From NCBI RefSeq assembly GCF_030247185.1, contig NC_080570.1, forward strand, positions 149,516,641 to 149,580,640: 64,000 nt of DNA. Direction: 5' to 3'. The position numbers and the translations under genes were made by a program. Source of the stretch: Malaya genurostris (Eukaryota; Arthropoda; Insecta; Diptera; Culicidae). The notes beneath the pieces were generated by a model. That model was not told the origin of the DNA. It did no database searches and saw only the letters and a list, made by a program, of their open reading frames with translations. Positions 32,906 through 45,404 of this stretch are shown in pieces; positions within the stretch are counted from its first letter, which is position 1; the number at the start of each line of letters is the position of its first letter.

Positions 32906-34240
32906 TCGCACGGTAATAGCTATCCAACAAGCCATAGATTGTTGAAATCCGTCCATTTTCAACGGAGATATCGTTATTTTTGTGTAAGCCTTATTCCAGT
33001 AGTAGGAGTTTTGACCGCTGAATGAAAAAGCAATGCTTGGGAGCAACATAAAACACGATTTTTTATACTGTAACATACAATTGTTTCTAAGTACCAAAAA
33101 GACTGTGTACAGCATGATATTTTGCCTCGGACCGATTTTAGCACGGTTCGATTATGGCAACATAATCGTTCGAATATGCCATATGTAAACCAGATGATGG
33201 CAGCATTTTCAAGTTGAAAGTAATTCCATAATTACATTTATTTAAATTACTTAAAGCAATAGATACTGGAAGAACATAACACCCATATACCATTCGAATC
33301 AGTTCGTCGAGATCAGCAAATGCGTGTGTGACAAATAATTTCACTCAATTTTCTTGGAGATGACTCAACCGCTTTCCACAAACTCAGATTCATACGAAAA
33401 GTCGTATGCTTCCAAACAAGGTTTCTGAATTACATTTGTATCCGACTTCTGGGTCCAGAACTACAGGATGATATGTGAAACGAAATCAAAATAGTGTTAC
33501 TCATTTTTCTCGTAGATAAACCATCTAAGATTCAAATGAAAGGTCTTAAGATCCTATAACACATCTTGCTTTTTAGTCAGATCCAACTTTCCGATCCCAA
33601 AAATATTTTATTCGCACTACCATTTCTCAAAGATGTCTACACTGATTTTCAAACATTTTGAATCATATGTAAACAATACAGCTCCTCAGGTAAATTTAAC
33701 TGACTTCGGCTACACCGATTTTCGAATTCCGGTTCCAGTATCGAATCGTTTTCTCAAAAAAGGCGAAACCTAATTTCAAAAACAAAAATTCAAATTAAAC
33801 GATCCCATACAAAATTAATTAATTTTATCTAATTCTGAATTCCGATTCTGGAATTACAGGTGATGAGTTTTTAAAATTCAAACCAATTAAGAAGATGACA
33901 GTTGGACTCAAAACTATCGCAATTTATTCGTCTTATTCATTTATGGCCATACGAATCTTTGTGGGTTATGCTGATTGCTGAATACCGGCTCTGGAAGTAC
34001 CGTAAATAATGGCGAAAAAGTCTAAAGTGGACCTTACTTCAACATCTCATGGAATGTTTAATCGATTGTCACACGCTTAGAATAAATTTCGATCCGATTT
34101 ACGATTGAAATCTCAAATTGCCGCTTAAAACGACGGTCATTGAAACAATCTAATGAGTACTAAAACACCGATGAATATTCATGCAAAAAAAACACATGCG
34201 GATTGATAAAAAAGGTATCATCTCACTGCTAGGTGGATTA
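32906..34240 (+). repeat. 1.8-kb repeat family, partial copy A
   Basis: Aligns along most of its length with 38705-40135 in the same orientation: both run from 'gctatccaacaagccataga' through 'ggcaacataatcgttcgaat', 'cttcggctacaccgattttc' and 'acacatgcggattga' to 'aggtggattaagcacgtttt'. Internal units (patterns like 'gattcaaatgaaaggtct' and 'gacttctggttccggaacta') resemble 57.4-59.3 kb. No coding capacity is seen. Its right end abuts an inverted copy. Confidence 0.75.
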
Positions 34241-34974
34241 AGCACGTTTTTTTATCGATCAGCATGTGTTCTTCGCGTGAATATTCTTCGTTGTGTTTAG
34301 TTTTCATGACATTAATTTAATGACCGTCGTTTTAAAATTGTTATTAAAGTTTTGGAACTGCAACACGAATCGAAGAGAGAAATTGTATGAACCTTGAAAT
34401 TGTTCCTTAGAATCTAAACGTGTGACAATCGATTAGGCATTCCATGAGATGTGGAAGGGAGTTCCTCTTTAACTTTTTTGTAATTATTTGTGGTACTTCC
34501 AGAAACGATATCCAGAGACCAGCATAATCCAAAATAGTTCGTATGTCCATAAATTAATTAGTTTTGAACCCAACTTTGAAGATTTTTTTTTCCCGATACT
34601 TTCGGACACGAAATTCGGAAATCGGTGTAGCCGAAGTCAGGTAAATTTGCGTAATGGATTGTAAGCCATTTAAATAGATTCGGAATTTTTGAAAATCAGA
34701 GTAGCCATCTTAGAGAAGTCGTAATGCGTTTCAAATAAAATTGTTGGGTACCTTGCGGGATCGAGATCCGAATACCGGTAAAACTGAAATAAGTTTATTT
34801 GGTCTTCGACTCTCAAAATCTGAAAACCCGACAAACCCGATAAATTTTTGAGAGTTCTTTACACTAATCACCCTGTATCTCCTGAACCGAAAGTCGAATC
34901 TGATATAAAAAAAGCAGCTTTTATGGGACATTAAGAGCTTTTATTTGACGAAATCGGTTCAGCCATCAACGATC
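34241..34974 (-). repeat. 1.8-kb repeat family, copy B (inverted), first half
   Basis: Reverse complement of copy A from its end inward ('gaatattcttcgttgtgttt', 'aatgaccgtcgttttaaa', 'tgtgacaatcgatta', 'gtggtacttccag', 'gtgtagccgaagtcag'). Copies A and B therefore form an imperfect palindrome with arms of about 700 bp centred near 34240. It is interrupted on the right by a DD37E copy and resumes at 36042. Confidence 0.7.
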
Positions 34975-35886
34975 TTTTTCCAATCTTTTTCGAAATGTTG
35001 AATGGTTTCGGCTGCCGAGACATGTCTCCTAAGATGTGCCTTCGTTAATGCCCAAAATTCCTCAATTGGTCGAAGTTATGGGCAATTTGGTCTTTTTGGA
35101 CGAAAGTCACGTTTTCGGTAGTATACCATTCTACCGTTTCGAGTAGTGGCAAGAAGCAAGATCTCACCAGAAGACAACAGGATCCTTGTGGCTTCGAATC
35201 ATGGGTAGAAGTCGTTTATGTAAACATTCCTTGATGTATATTTCGGTGTTCATTGAAGCAGGCGTGATGAAGGGTTTCGAAATCTTACCGCAGCTACAAA
35301 TTGCTTGCCAGACCATAGCTTTCTTACCAAATTTTTCGACTTCAATTGATGTCTCGGACTGGTTTAACACTTGCCCTTCTCGCACCGTATAATATTGTGG
35401 TCCCGGCAAGGATTTGTAATCGAGTTTCACGTAGGTTTCGTCGTCCATGATTATGCAGCTCAAATTTCCAGCAAGAATCGTATTGTACAGCTTTCGACCC
35501 CTCGGCCTGATCGATGGTTCTTGTTTCGGACTACGTGTTGGTTTTTTCTGCTTCTTATAGGTTCGAAAATTCAAACGTTCTTTAGCACGGAGAACATTTG
35601 ACTTCAAAGTGCCTACTTTTTCGGCCACATCCCGAACTGAAACCTCCTTCTTTTACTCGAACGACTTCAGTATACGTTTATCCAACTTAGGGTTAGAAGG
35701 ACCTTTTTTTCGACCCCTTTTCGATTTATCCTCAAAGGTGTTATCCTCACCGAACTACCTGATTGCATTTCGCACGGCTTTTTCACTTACTCCTTCCATT
35801 TTTGCTATCTTTCTCAGTGACAATCCTCGTTCTGTGCTTCATTTGTACACAATTTTTCGACGTTGTTCTGCTGAAAGTCCACGCAT
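34975..35886 (-). pseudogene. DD37E transposase pseudogene
   Basis: From the start MRGLSAEQRRKI (35886) it aligns with the 46-47 kb copy. The central part is open (35628-35164: KAMVWQAICSCGKISKPFIT, MDDETYVKLDYKSLPGP with the first catalytic Asp). A TGA replaces the Pro codon next to the second Asp (VVFW-stop-DLASCHYS). The N-terminal HTH has frame disruptions, and the last part with the Glu is mutated and truncated. It retains ETSIEVEKF, which the 46-kb copy has lost in part. Confidence 0.8.
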
Positions 35887-36039
35887 TTCGAAACAAACTA
35901 ATGAAAACGAATAAACAACTGCACAAGTGGTTAGAGAAGAGTGTAAACAACAGGACGCAGCCATGAAAATTGACAGATTCGGAACCATTGCGAAATGGCA
36001 GCGGTTTTTGGTTGCGTCCATACTTTCTGGGACAGTCTT
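34975..36039 (-). mobile_element. DD37E (IS630-Tc1-mariner) element, one end truncated
   Basis: The right end has the same terminal sequence as the 46-kb copy (…CATACTTTCTGGGACAGTCTT) followed by TA at 36040-36041. The left end, including the transposase C-terminus and TIR, is missing and the sequence joins the inverted repeat B at about 34975. It is nested in repeat B, whose second half continues at 36042-36500. Confidence 0.8.
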
Positions 36040-36041
36040 TA

Positions 36042-36500
36042 CAATTGAAACGTCATGAAAAAGGGTGCTGTGCATAGTCTTTTAGGTGCTAAGAAACAAT
36101 CGCATAAAGCTGTGTTGAAAATCGTGTTTCACTTTGCTCCGAAGCATCGCTTTATCATCAAGTGCGTAAAACTCCTACTGCTGGAATAAGGTGAAAAGTC
36201 GCTTACCAAAAATTTCGATCGATATGTGACATAAAACGTCGTATAACTCAAAAAGTAAACATCCGATCTCAAAACCAGTCAATAGCGTTCAGGGTGATGG
36301 AAAGACCTTTCATTTGCGATTAGTTTGATCAAAATCGATCCAGATCGAGACCTCTTTGTTGACATTTGCTCAATTCGTCGAGTTGGATCGATCAGTATAT
36401 GACAATCGGGCCTCCGGGTCTCGGACAATTTTTCTAAAGTTTGATCGAATTCTATACCTATTTTTTATATTTATAAAATAGGTTAAAAAGGTGATTGCAA
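36042..36500 (-). repeat. 1.8-kb repeat family, copy B (inverted), second half
   Basis: Reverse complement of 38340-38920: 'gaaacgtcatgaaaaa', 'gtgttgaaaatcgtgttt', 'ctcaaaaagtaaacatccga', 'gaaagacctttcatttgcga', 'cgaattctatacctattttt'. With 34241-34974 it reconstitutes one inverted copy split by the DD37E insertion. Confidence 0.7.
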
Positions 36501-36930
36501 TAAAACTAGCGCCATCTATGTGTGAGGCACGGGACTTTTCAGCCCACGTGTTATAATGAATTTCCGACAGTGAAAGCAGGATCTGGAAGAAGCTTTCGAT
36601 TATAAACAATAATACTTTGTAGTTATTATACTTACTGGATTGGTCGTAGATTCTCGTGTCTTCCGGAAATTGATTTTTAGTGTGTACACTGATAAAAATG
36701 GATACGTTGTAAAGAAGTATTCTACACTGAATTTCGCCGCATAGGGCTCGATCTCTTCAAATCTCATTGAAATGAGATCATATTAGAACCTATAAATATA
36801 ACACTTGAATTTTATCAACGAAAAAGATTAAATCACCGTCTTTCGTGATGGAGTGTTCTTCTGCTTTGGATTTGCCTGTATTTCTGCTTTTCAGCCGCTC
36901 TCTTGCTGAACAATATTTTCCAGCGAAGTG
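36501..36930. other. non-coding stretch, nothing recognised
   Basis: AT-rich sequence between repeat B and a LINE relic. I find no gene, terminal repeat or tandem structure. Confidence 0.35.
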
Positions 36931-36934
36931 AAAA

Positions 36935-37475
36935 AAAACTCACAATACCGGCAACGTACACGACGTCACTAACTACAGAGGCATCTCAATTCTGAGCTGC
37001 TTATCTAAAGTATACGAGCGCATGCTGTTAGATTTTCTTTATCCCTCAGTAAAACATGATCACTGGATATCAGCACGGGTTTGTCCGAAAGCGGTATACT
37101 ACTGCAAACCTAATGAGCTACGTTTCTACATTGATCGACAAACTTGAAAAACTTGAAAGCTTTCGATCGTGTTCCTCATCAGCTCGCAGTGGAAAAATTG
37201 AGACGAAGCGGATTCCCTGATTTGATAACTAATTGGTTTATGACGTATCTCACTGATCGTAGTGCTACCGTACGGAGTCGGAACTGTATTCTCTGAATCC
37301 TTCAATGTTACATCGGGTGTTCCACAAGGGAGCCATCTCGGCCCATTTCTCTTCGTTCTATTCGTAAACGATCTTTGCAGTGAATTGTCGTCATTTGAAG
37401 TAATGTATGCAAATGATCTCAAACTGTATCGCATCATCACAAGTCTTTTGGATTGTTGTGCTCTACAAATCTAAT
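36935..37475 (+). pseudogene. non-LTR reverse transcriptase relic
   Basis: With several frame changes the + strand reads VTNYRGISILSCLSKVYERM (RT motif NYRPISLLS-type), FDRVPHQLAVEKLRRSGFP, LITNWFMTYLTDRSATV, SGVPQGSHLGPFLFVLFVND and YANDLKLYRII. The last is the YADD active site with the first Asp changed to Asn. It resembles Jockey/CR1-type LINEs and is distinct from the I-like element at 17-21 kb. It is clearly dead. Confidence 0.75.
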
Positions 37476-37884
37476 GTCAGAACAATCCAATGAATGTTTG
37501 TTGCCATCGACTCAACAGCGTATATCATCTATTTGATTTTAATACTAGCAAAGACACGTTCAAATCAAAAATATTATTAAGTTAACATTAGTGTTTAGTT
37601 ATTTAGCCAAAGTCTGTGCGAAAGGTTAACTCTAATCGAAGACAATAAAGAAACAAATGTTCCAAATCCATTACACTCGATATTTATTTGTCTAGACACT
37701 TACAATTTAATTTTCAGATCAGGAAAGATCGATTGTAAAAGATTTCACACTTAATTCTCATACGAATTTCATTTTTATATTGCATGCATATACGTAAGAG
37801 TTTGTCATTAAGTTGTCATAAAGTAGGAAGACACTAATAATTTGATAAACATATGATTTATTTTAAAAGACCTATACTTTGTAC

Positions 37885-38194
37885 CAGAGGTGGAAATAAG
37901 ACCATTTTGCGCATGAAAATGTGAATCAAGATTTCCGATTGTGAATCAAAAAACTGGACACCGTGAATTAAAAAATTGGGTAACAAAACTAAAATTGCGA
38001 TTATGTTTTAGATAGTGGGAAATGCAATTGCAGACCTTTTAAAATTCTAAGTAAAATCAAAATTTATCTTATCAAAAATCATTCATTTCAAAATTCAATA
38101 TGATTATGATTGCAATAAATATGTGATATGAAAAGATAATACTGACTATTTTAATTTACTGTAAATCAAAAAAATTTGCTTATTTCCACCCCTG
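37885..38194. mobile_element. hAT-type MITE with 8-bp target-site duplication
   Basis: The ends read CAGAGGTGGAAATAAG and, inverted, CAGGGGTGGAAATAAG (one difference in 16). An exact 8-bp direct repeat CTTTGTAC flanks the 310-bp element (37877-37884 and 38195-38202). An 8-bp duplication and CA-G termini are typical of the hAT superfamily. The interior is AT-rich and non-coding, so it needs a transposase in trans. Confidence 0.9.
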
Positions 38195-38339
38195 CTTTGT
38201 ACATTTAATATAAACATTAATTTCGTTTACGTCGTCCGAATTCTTATCGTACATGAACAGAATAATTTTGTTAAGCAATCAACTCCATTGCCTAAAAAAA
38301 CACAACCACATCTGAAATATACAAAAAAAAAACCCTTTT

Positions 38340-40140
38340 TACCTTTTTTTATATATATAAAAAATAGGTATAGAATTCGCTCAAACTTTCGAAAAATTTT
38401 CCGAGGCCCGGAGGGCCGAATGACATATACCAATCGATTCAGCTCGACGAACTGAGCAAATGTCTCTGTGTGTCTGTATGTGTGTTGTCAACTAAGAGGT
38501 CGAGATCTCAGAGATGGCTGGACCGATTTTGATCAAACTAGTCGCAAATGAAAGGTCTCCCCGTCACCCAAAACGCTATTGAATGGTTTTGAGATCGGAT
38601 GTTTACTTTTTGAGTTATTCGAAGTTTTATGTCAAAATTTTCAGTTTTTTGACAGTATCTGTCACAATTGACCTTGAAAACAGAATATGTTTTCAAACTT
38701 AGATTCCGCACGTTAATAGCTATCCAACAAGCCATAGATTGTTAAAATCCGTCCATTTTTAACGGAGATATCGAATTTTTTGTGTAAGCGACTTTTCTTC
38801 CATATTCCAGCAGTAGAAGTTCTGAGCGCTGTATGACAAAGAAAGGCTTGGGAGCAACGTAAAACACGATTTTTTATACTGTTACATACAATAGTTTCAA
38901 AGTACCAAAAAGACTGTGAACAGCATTATTTTTCATGACATTTTGCCTCGGACCAATTTTAGCACGGTTCGTTTTTGGCAACATAATCGTTCGAATATGA
39001 CATATTGGAAATATGGCAGTACTTCCGAATTCTGAACAATTTCATAATTATATTGATTTAAACTGCTTACAGCAATAAATGCTGGAAGAATAAAACACCC
39101 ATATACCATTTGAATCAGTTCGTCGAGATCAGCAAATGCGTATGTGACAAATAATTTCACTAAATTTTTACCTTATTTTCGAAGATGACACAACCGTTTT
39201 CTACAAACTCAGATTCATATGAAAATTCGTATGCTCCTAAACAAGGTTCCTGAATTATGTTTGGATTCGACTTCTGGTTCCGGAACTACAGGATGATATG
39301 TGAAACGAAATTAAAATTGTGTAACTTATTTTCCTCGTAGATGGCTGAACCGATCTAAGATTCAAATGATATCTAAGAATCATCTAATATTTGCTGATTT
39401 GAATAGTCGACAACCAAATAAACTTATTTCAGTTTTAGTGGTATTCAGTTTTCGATTCGGAAGGCACCCAACAATTTAACTCGTACTACGATTTCTCAAA
39501 GATGTCTATACTGATTTTTAAACATATTGAAACAAATGTAAACTAATCAGGTGAATTTGTCTGACTTCGGCTACACCGATTTTCGAATTCCGGCTCCCGT
39601 ATCGAATCGTTTCTCAAAGCTCAATCGTTTTCTCAAATAAAGCCAAATAGGATTTCAGAAAAAAATTCAAATTAAAATAAACTTATAGTCCCACACAAAA
39701 TTAATTAATTTTATTCAATGCTGACTTCCGATTCTGGAATTACAGAAGGATGAATTTTTAAAATTCAAACCGATATAGAAGATGATAATCCCGAAAAGCT
39801 TGAAAGTTGGACTCAAAACTATTGCAATTTATTCGTCATATGGCCATACGAATCGGTTTGGTTTATGCTGGTTCCTGAATACCGGCTCTGGAAGCACCTT
39901 AAATTACCGTAAATTCTAAAGTGGAACTCACTTCGACATATCATGAAAAGTTTAATCGATTGTAACCTTTTTAGATAGAGTAATGAGTGATTAAAATGTC
40001 AAATTGCAGCTTAAAACGACGGTCATTAAAATAATGTCATGAAAACCGAAGAATATTCATGAAAAAAACACATGCGGATTGATAAAAAAAGGTATCATCT
40101 CACTGATAGGTGGATTAAGCACGTTTTTATCCATCTAGTG
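38340..40140 (+). repeat. 1.8-kb repeat family, most complete copy C
   Basis: Runs from 'taggtatagaattcgctcaa' to 'ctgataggtggattaagcac'. It contains 'gagatggctggaccgatttt', 'aatgaaaggtctccccgtca' and several internal units with 'ttccggttccggaa'-like phrases. Copies A and B match parts of it. No coding frame or clear terminal repeats are visible. Multiple related subunits suggest an old composite repeat. Confidence 0.7.
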
Positions 40141-41070
40141 GTGTAATGATGCTTTTTTCCATATTACCTATATTCATAAAAACATCACTAGAAGATTCTA
40201 ACAAGTTTTCTTTTTCAACTTGAATAAAATCAACAGCTTTCTTTTCAATTTGTTATACGCTGATAACAGTTATGTCAATTCAATATAGATTTAAATGTGG
40301 TAACCCTGCACGCTATACAAAATCGAACAAAGCACGTTGTGTGCAAGGCCGTGGCGTTTTCTTCTTCCGTACCAGCATATCATCGGTTTTGCATCATTTT
40401 GTATGACAGTTTGAAAGTTTTGACTCTCATCGTCCTACAATTTCGGAACCGGAGGTCGGATCTGGATGAAATAGCACAGTATCTTTTAAGACTATGAGAA
40501 CTTTAATTTGAATAATTTGAATCATGGTTTAACCGTTGCTAAAAAATCAAAGTGCGTTCCGGTTTTGGAGCTTTCCTTCACTATTACCGGTGCATTCGGA
40601 AACGGAAACCGGGCACTAGTAGTCACAAAGTAGATTTATATATCCACCAACTGACAAGGTCTGTCAATTAGATGAATTTACCAGTAAGTTTAACAAAAAT
40701 TTTCACCTCGTTTCGCCATCACTTTTGCAAAAAGTACTCATGAAATTGAAATTTTTTCACTTATCGTGCTGTAATACCGGAACAGGAAGTCGGATCTGGA
40801 TCAGCTTTTCGGGGACTTTTAAAAAAATTTTAGTTGCATCTTAGTTTGTAAAAATCGGATAAGAAATTTCCGAGAAAATTGAGTGCGCATTTTCTAATAG
40901 ATTTGCACATATTGCCTTGTAGTTCTGGAACCGAAAATCGGATGAGCATAAAATTCGACAGCAAGCTATAGGACCACAAGACATTTCATTTGAATTTAAG
41001 TTTGTGAAAATTGGATTTGCCATCTCGGAGAAAAGTGAGTGACAATGTTGTGTTAAGTTCCAAGCATTCG
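40141..41070. repeat. degenerate repeat units related to 1-370 and 57.4-59.3 kb
   Basis: From about 40420 the pattern 'tttcggaaccggaggtcgga', 'ggatctgga', 'tttgaat' repeats, and 40760-41060 aligns with 1-300. 40141-40420 holds nothing identified. Confidence 0.5.
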
Positions 41071-42599
41071 ATTTGAACATGTTCAGTCTTAAGAATTAAT
41101 TGTGATGACACTCGGACGTGTCATATGATGACACACTTTATATTTATAGACTTTTATAGTACAAATGGGGCGTACTTAATTTTTCAGTGCCTAAAATTTA
41201 TTCAGGAAAGCACTTTTTTAAAAACGTGTGGGTTTTTAGCAGTGTAATATTCTAACAAAAGATTGAAAGATCTCAGGAAAACTCATCATTCGGATAATTT
41301 TCGTTTAGCTTGCGAAAATGCTACTCAAACTCTAACAACTTAGATAACAAATAACACCATTTCGAGTGCGGCAGAAGCTTCATCGTCGAAACTAATCCCG
41401 CTTTAGACGGGATTATAACTTCTAGTTCTTTATTGCCAGCAATCCAAAAGTAAACACGACTGACAACTAATCAACACTGCTATTTCACGAGAATATTATT
41501 CCAACTGTCTGCAAATGAATGCTTCTGTTATCACAAAGCCCCCGATTGTGTCTAATGTCAAAGATTACTACCCTAACTCCGGCAGCTGAAAAATAGCAAC
41601 AACGATAATAACCTTGAAAGACGTCTTCATTAGCCAACCAGATTAGCTTACGATAGGGCACTTGTTTATCTGCCCCAAACTAATGACCACAGCCCCGTAG
41701 TAATCTTATCGCATCGTCTTCCATTCTAATGTTCAACATTCATGGCAATTCTCACCGCACCGGAACGAGCCTACGTCGGAAATGAAAAATGACCACTCAT
41801 TTGCCCGGCCGCACAACCCAAAACCGCCCCGGATAAACGCGAACCACAATTCATTAACATAATTCTGTCGTCAAATTTTAATACGTCCTCATCAATTCAA
41901 TTCCTCGGTAGGCTCACTTACTCGTTCCGGTTCCGCTTATCAATCGGTCCAAATCTGCACCACCGTCGTCAAAAGCATCTGTGGGGAAGGACCGCAACAG
42001 AAAAAAAATTCCCCCTTTGAAAAAATAAGCCCGATATCAGATTTCCTGCGACCATTTCCGGTGACGATGACGCCTGCCGGAATGTTTTCCGGCCGCAGAG
42101 CCCCGTCGGTCGTCGTCGGTCGTCGTCGTCGTTATCGCACCAGCAAACCTGTAAGCGTGGGAACCAAAATTACGTCCGCCGTTGGCACCGCGTGCCGAAG
42201 GACAAACGGCAACAGGACCGGTCCTCACTCATCCGAGCATGCCAGCACACTGGCAAACCGACGTCGATGAGCCAGTGCATTTCGGGGGGTGTAGCCCTTG
42301 GGTGAACACTTTGACCGGGTGTGCATTCCTTCACCTGTGTCTGTGGCGGGGAGTCTGCGCAGTCGACAGCCCTGGGACGTCTATCCGGTTGTCCCGCTCC
42401 ATCCCTCATCGGATTGTGCTGTGCACCAGCGGAGGAATTGCAGAGCTAAGGCAGCAGAACAAAAAAACGACGGTCCCGGCTGCACTTTGTGATGGATATT
42501 AACGCCTTTTTTCCGATGCCGAATCGACAGCAGCGGGCAGCGGAGGAGTTCATCCACTTCGTGCGCTCGTGCCGGAAGCCACTGAATCTTGGTCTTGGA
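41071..42599. other. 1.5 kb low-repeat sequence, no gene proven
   Basis: The first 500 bp are AT-rich. From about 41700 the sequence becomes GC-rich with CpGs, including a (CGT)n patch at about 42103-42133. Overlapping open frames on both strands here reflect composition and carry no recognisable domain. The stretch lies just upstream of a candidate non-coding exon, so promoter-proximal DNA is a reasonable guess. Confidence 0.35.
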
Positions 42600-43176
42600 G
42601 TCAGTTGTTCCCCGTGTAGCTCTCGCCGAATCGGGTGAGGCACGGGGACAGGGGGGCTACGGACGCTGCTGGGCTTGACGTGTTCGGGGTTTCTGCAAAC
42701 TTGAACCGCTCTCTCTCTGCACGAAAGCTGTGTGCGAGCCCAGTTTAGTTGCAAACTTTGCCAACGCCACCGCCACGAGAAAATCGCGCGCGCCAGGTAT
42801 ATCGGGAAAAAGGACGTAGATCCGTGCAGCAGCAGCAGCAGTTAAGTGTGTGCTGATTTTCCTTCTTTTTTTTTGCTATAATTTTTACCGCGCGATACCC
42901 GTTTTGTGTGCGGCCGCCGGGAACCGGATTTCGGTGCAGTGTGGAGGAGTGAGGCAAAGATAGACAGGTAGTGATAGCCCACGGATAGAGGGATCCATCC
43001 TGGAGGCAGAACGGAGAGTGGGAAAGTCAACAACAATAAAGGAAAACTAGTTCAACAATAAGACTGCTTAAAAACGGGGATTTCGTCGTGTTTTCCCCGA
43101 GAAGAAAACGCTGCTGCTCCTGCTACTACTACTACTGCTTGGTGGAAGCCGCAAGCCGTCGGTGGTGAAGAGGGAG
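42600..43176 (+). other. candidate 5' non-coding exon of the MYT1-like gene
   Basis: GC-rich, repeat-poor sequence containing (CAG)n at about 42825-42840 ends at a strong donor context, GAGGGAG/gtgagt (43176/43177). The next acceptor upstream of the coding exon is at 53985. No long frame starts here. The start site cannot be placed and the link to the 54-kb exon is inference from order and orientation only. Confidence 0.25.
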
Positions 43177-45404
43177 GTGAGTTGCTAGTTTGTCGGGGAT
43201 TTCGAACGGAACGGAACGGAACGAAAAAGAGGGAAGGATGCCGGCCGAGTGGGGAACTAGATAATAACGGTAATAAACAGATACCCTCATTTTAACCGGT
43301 TGCAATCGGGTTGGATTACAGAGTAGATTGGGGGACTTCGACGGAGAACGGGGATATCAACAGTCGGTGTCAATTTTCCGGAAGGGTCGAGGCTGGCTGA
43401 ATCCGGCTGAATGGCTTATGTTCCCATCTTGGTCAGACTTTCGGAGATTCGTTGGGATCGTTGCAGTTTTGCAAATGCCTGACTCGTTTCGATGACTCCG
43501 AATGGACCGGTAGGGGGTGGGGAAGTGTCTATTTTAATTTTTCGCCATGCTGAAAAATATAAAACCATAAACGAATAAAATGATAAAAGAATAAATAGCT
43601 ATTGCCCTTTGCTGGCGAGTTCTGGGGATTCTGCTGCGGTCGGTTGCTGGGTTGAGTATCGAGGTTTTTTTTTTAAATAACACTTCTGGAACTGGATAAG
43701 CTGACAAAGCGATATTCCATGGGTTTATGTGAAGTTACAAACAAAAATACCACTTCATACAAGTTAGAGTGTTGCACAACAACGTGATTAACGTTTTCAA
43801 GTACCGACTGAAATGCTTGAAAATTTGATTGTACATGAAAAATGTGCACCCTTTACGCAATGGTTCCACGTTCAAAAACGAAAACATAATTCTTCCTTAG
43901 TTCTGACCTTTAGATATTTTCCAACGCTTACCTGAAAGTTCAAATATTAATTTAGTCAGCATTCAAACATAAAGTAAGATAACACATGCTACTACCTACG
44001 TTAAAAAAAATCGGGTAGTCACTAATAAATAATAGTTGCAGTTAAGTAGTGTTTAATGAGAAAATCGGAATCCGCAGTATTTCCCAGCCCAATAACCGGA
44101 TAAAAATTTCAAGTCCAAAAGACGAACTTAGATTTTCTTGTGATCAAAAAGGAAAACGAACAACTTGAAACAGACAGGCTGTTCCACAAAAAAAGGTATA
44201 TTGCGTCATTAATGACCACCGTTTCGAAGGAATATCACTTTAACCTTCAAGGCAAAACATCGTCTGGTAATTTTGCATTGCATAAGCCTAGTATTGAAAA
44301 CGTTTAAAAACGGGAATTTCATCACATACCGACAGAGCAGAATCGTGGTTTTCAGGCTTTATTTTTCAGATTCTTAATATGGTGATTATTATTAGTTTAT
44401 TTCCCCACGGTTTTGACCTTAATGGTCATCATTCGTCGATTCAATTCAATGCAATTCGATCCAATCTATAAAGTAAAACACAATCGGCTTATCTGGTTAC
44501 TTTTTATATAATTTTTCTGCGGGACCGCGTCGTTATTATTTTTAGGGAAGAGAAGCAATCTGATTATCATGCAGTGATGTTTAAGAAGCTGTTGGTTCAC
44601 AATTCGCCCCATCGTTCACCGGCCCCATCAAACAATGGGTCGTCGATGCAGTGGTTGTTGTTGATGTGATGGTTTATTATTATTATTATATCGTTTCTTT
44701 ATACCCGGTTTTAACCTAGTTGCGGTCGTTCACCGGGATGTGATGGTTTCTGTTGTTGATGTAAGCATCGCTGTAAGGCTTTCCTGTCTTGTTTTCATTT
44801 TGTTGTACATTGGAAGCAGTTAATGTTTTATTTTACGAGAGTATTACGCAGTTGTCAATTTCTTCGAAATACCGAAGTTACTTGTGACTTGGTTAGTTGA
44901 AACCAAAAATAAAAAATGCACCCTCATTGTTCCCTCTTGATGGAAAGAATTTCTTCGTATTGCAACAAATCGTTTATAAAAAAAATTCTCTTCAGTTGAC
45001 GTACTTCTTCCACATGTACTGGTATATTACACTTTACGTTTTCATGCTTAACATTGAGACATTCGCCTCGTTGTCAGAGGTGAGTTGAATGTATATTGCA
45101 CTATCAACTTTGTTCAACTGAATCTCTGTATTTTTTTTTGTAGTGAATACGACTTACTTTACTATGGGGTGCCTTTTCAAAATTTACCCTCTGAGAGAGT
45201 GATAAGTTTTTGATCGTGACTATCTCTTGTTGTATCTAACAAATCAACATAATTTTTGCTACATGCATAATAAGGATTTATATAATCTAACTACCAATAG
45301 AATCGAAATTGTTCAATTTAAACGTGTATAGCAAAAGCATTGAAGTATTTCAATAGTACACTAGTGAAAAACCTGTCTCATTTGACCCATGTCAACACCA
45401 GCCA
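43177..45404. other. 2.2 kb intron-like sequence, nothing coding
   Basis: AT-rich sequence after the candidate donor. I see no exon or transposon ends. There are ATT-rich microsatellite patches near 44380-44400 and 44673-44690. Confidence 0.35.

Noticed and set aside
42182..42502. Cluster of overlapping 60-106-codon frames in GC-rich DNA
   Set aside because: Stop-poor composition explains open frames on both strands at once. No motif or conserved pattern supports a protein.
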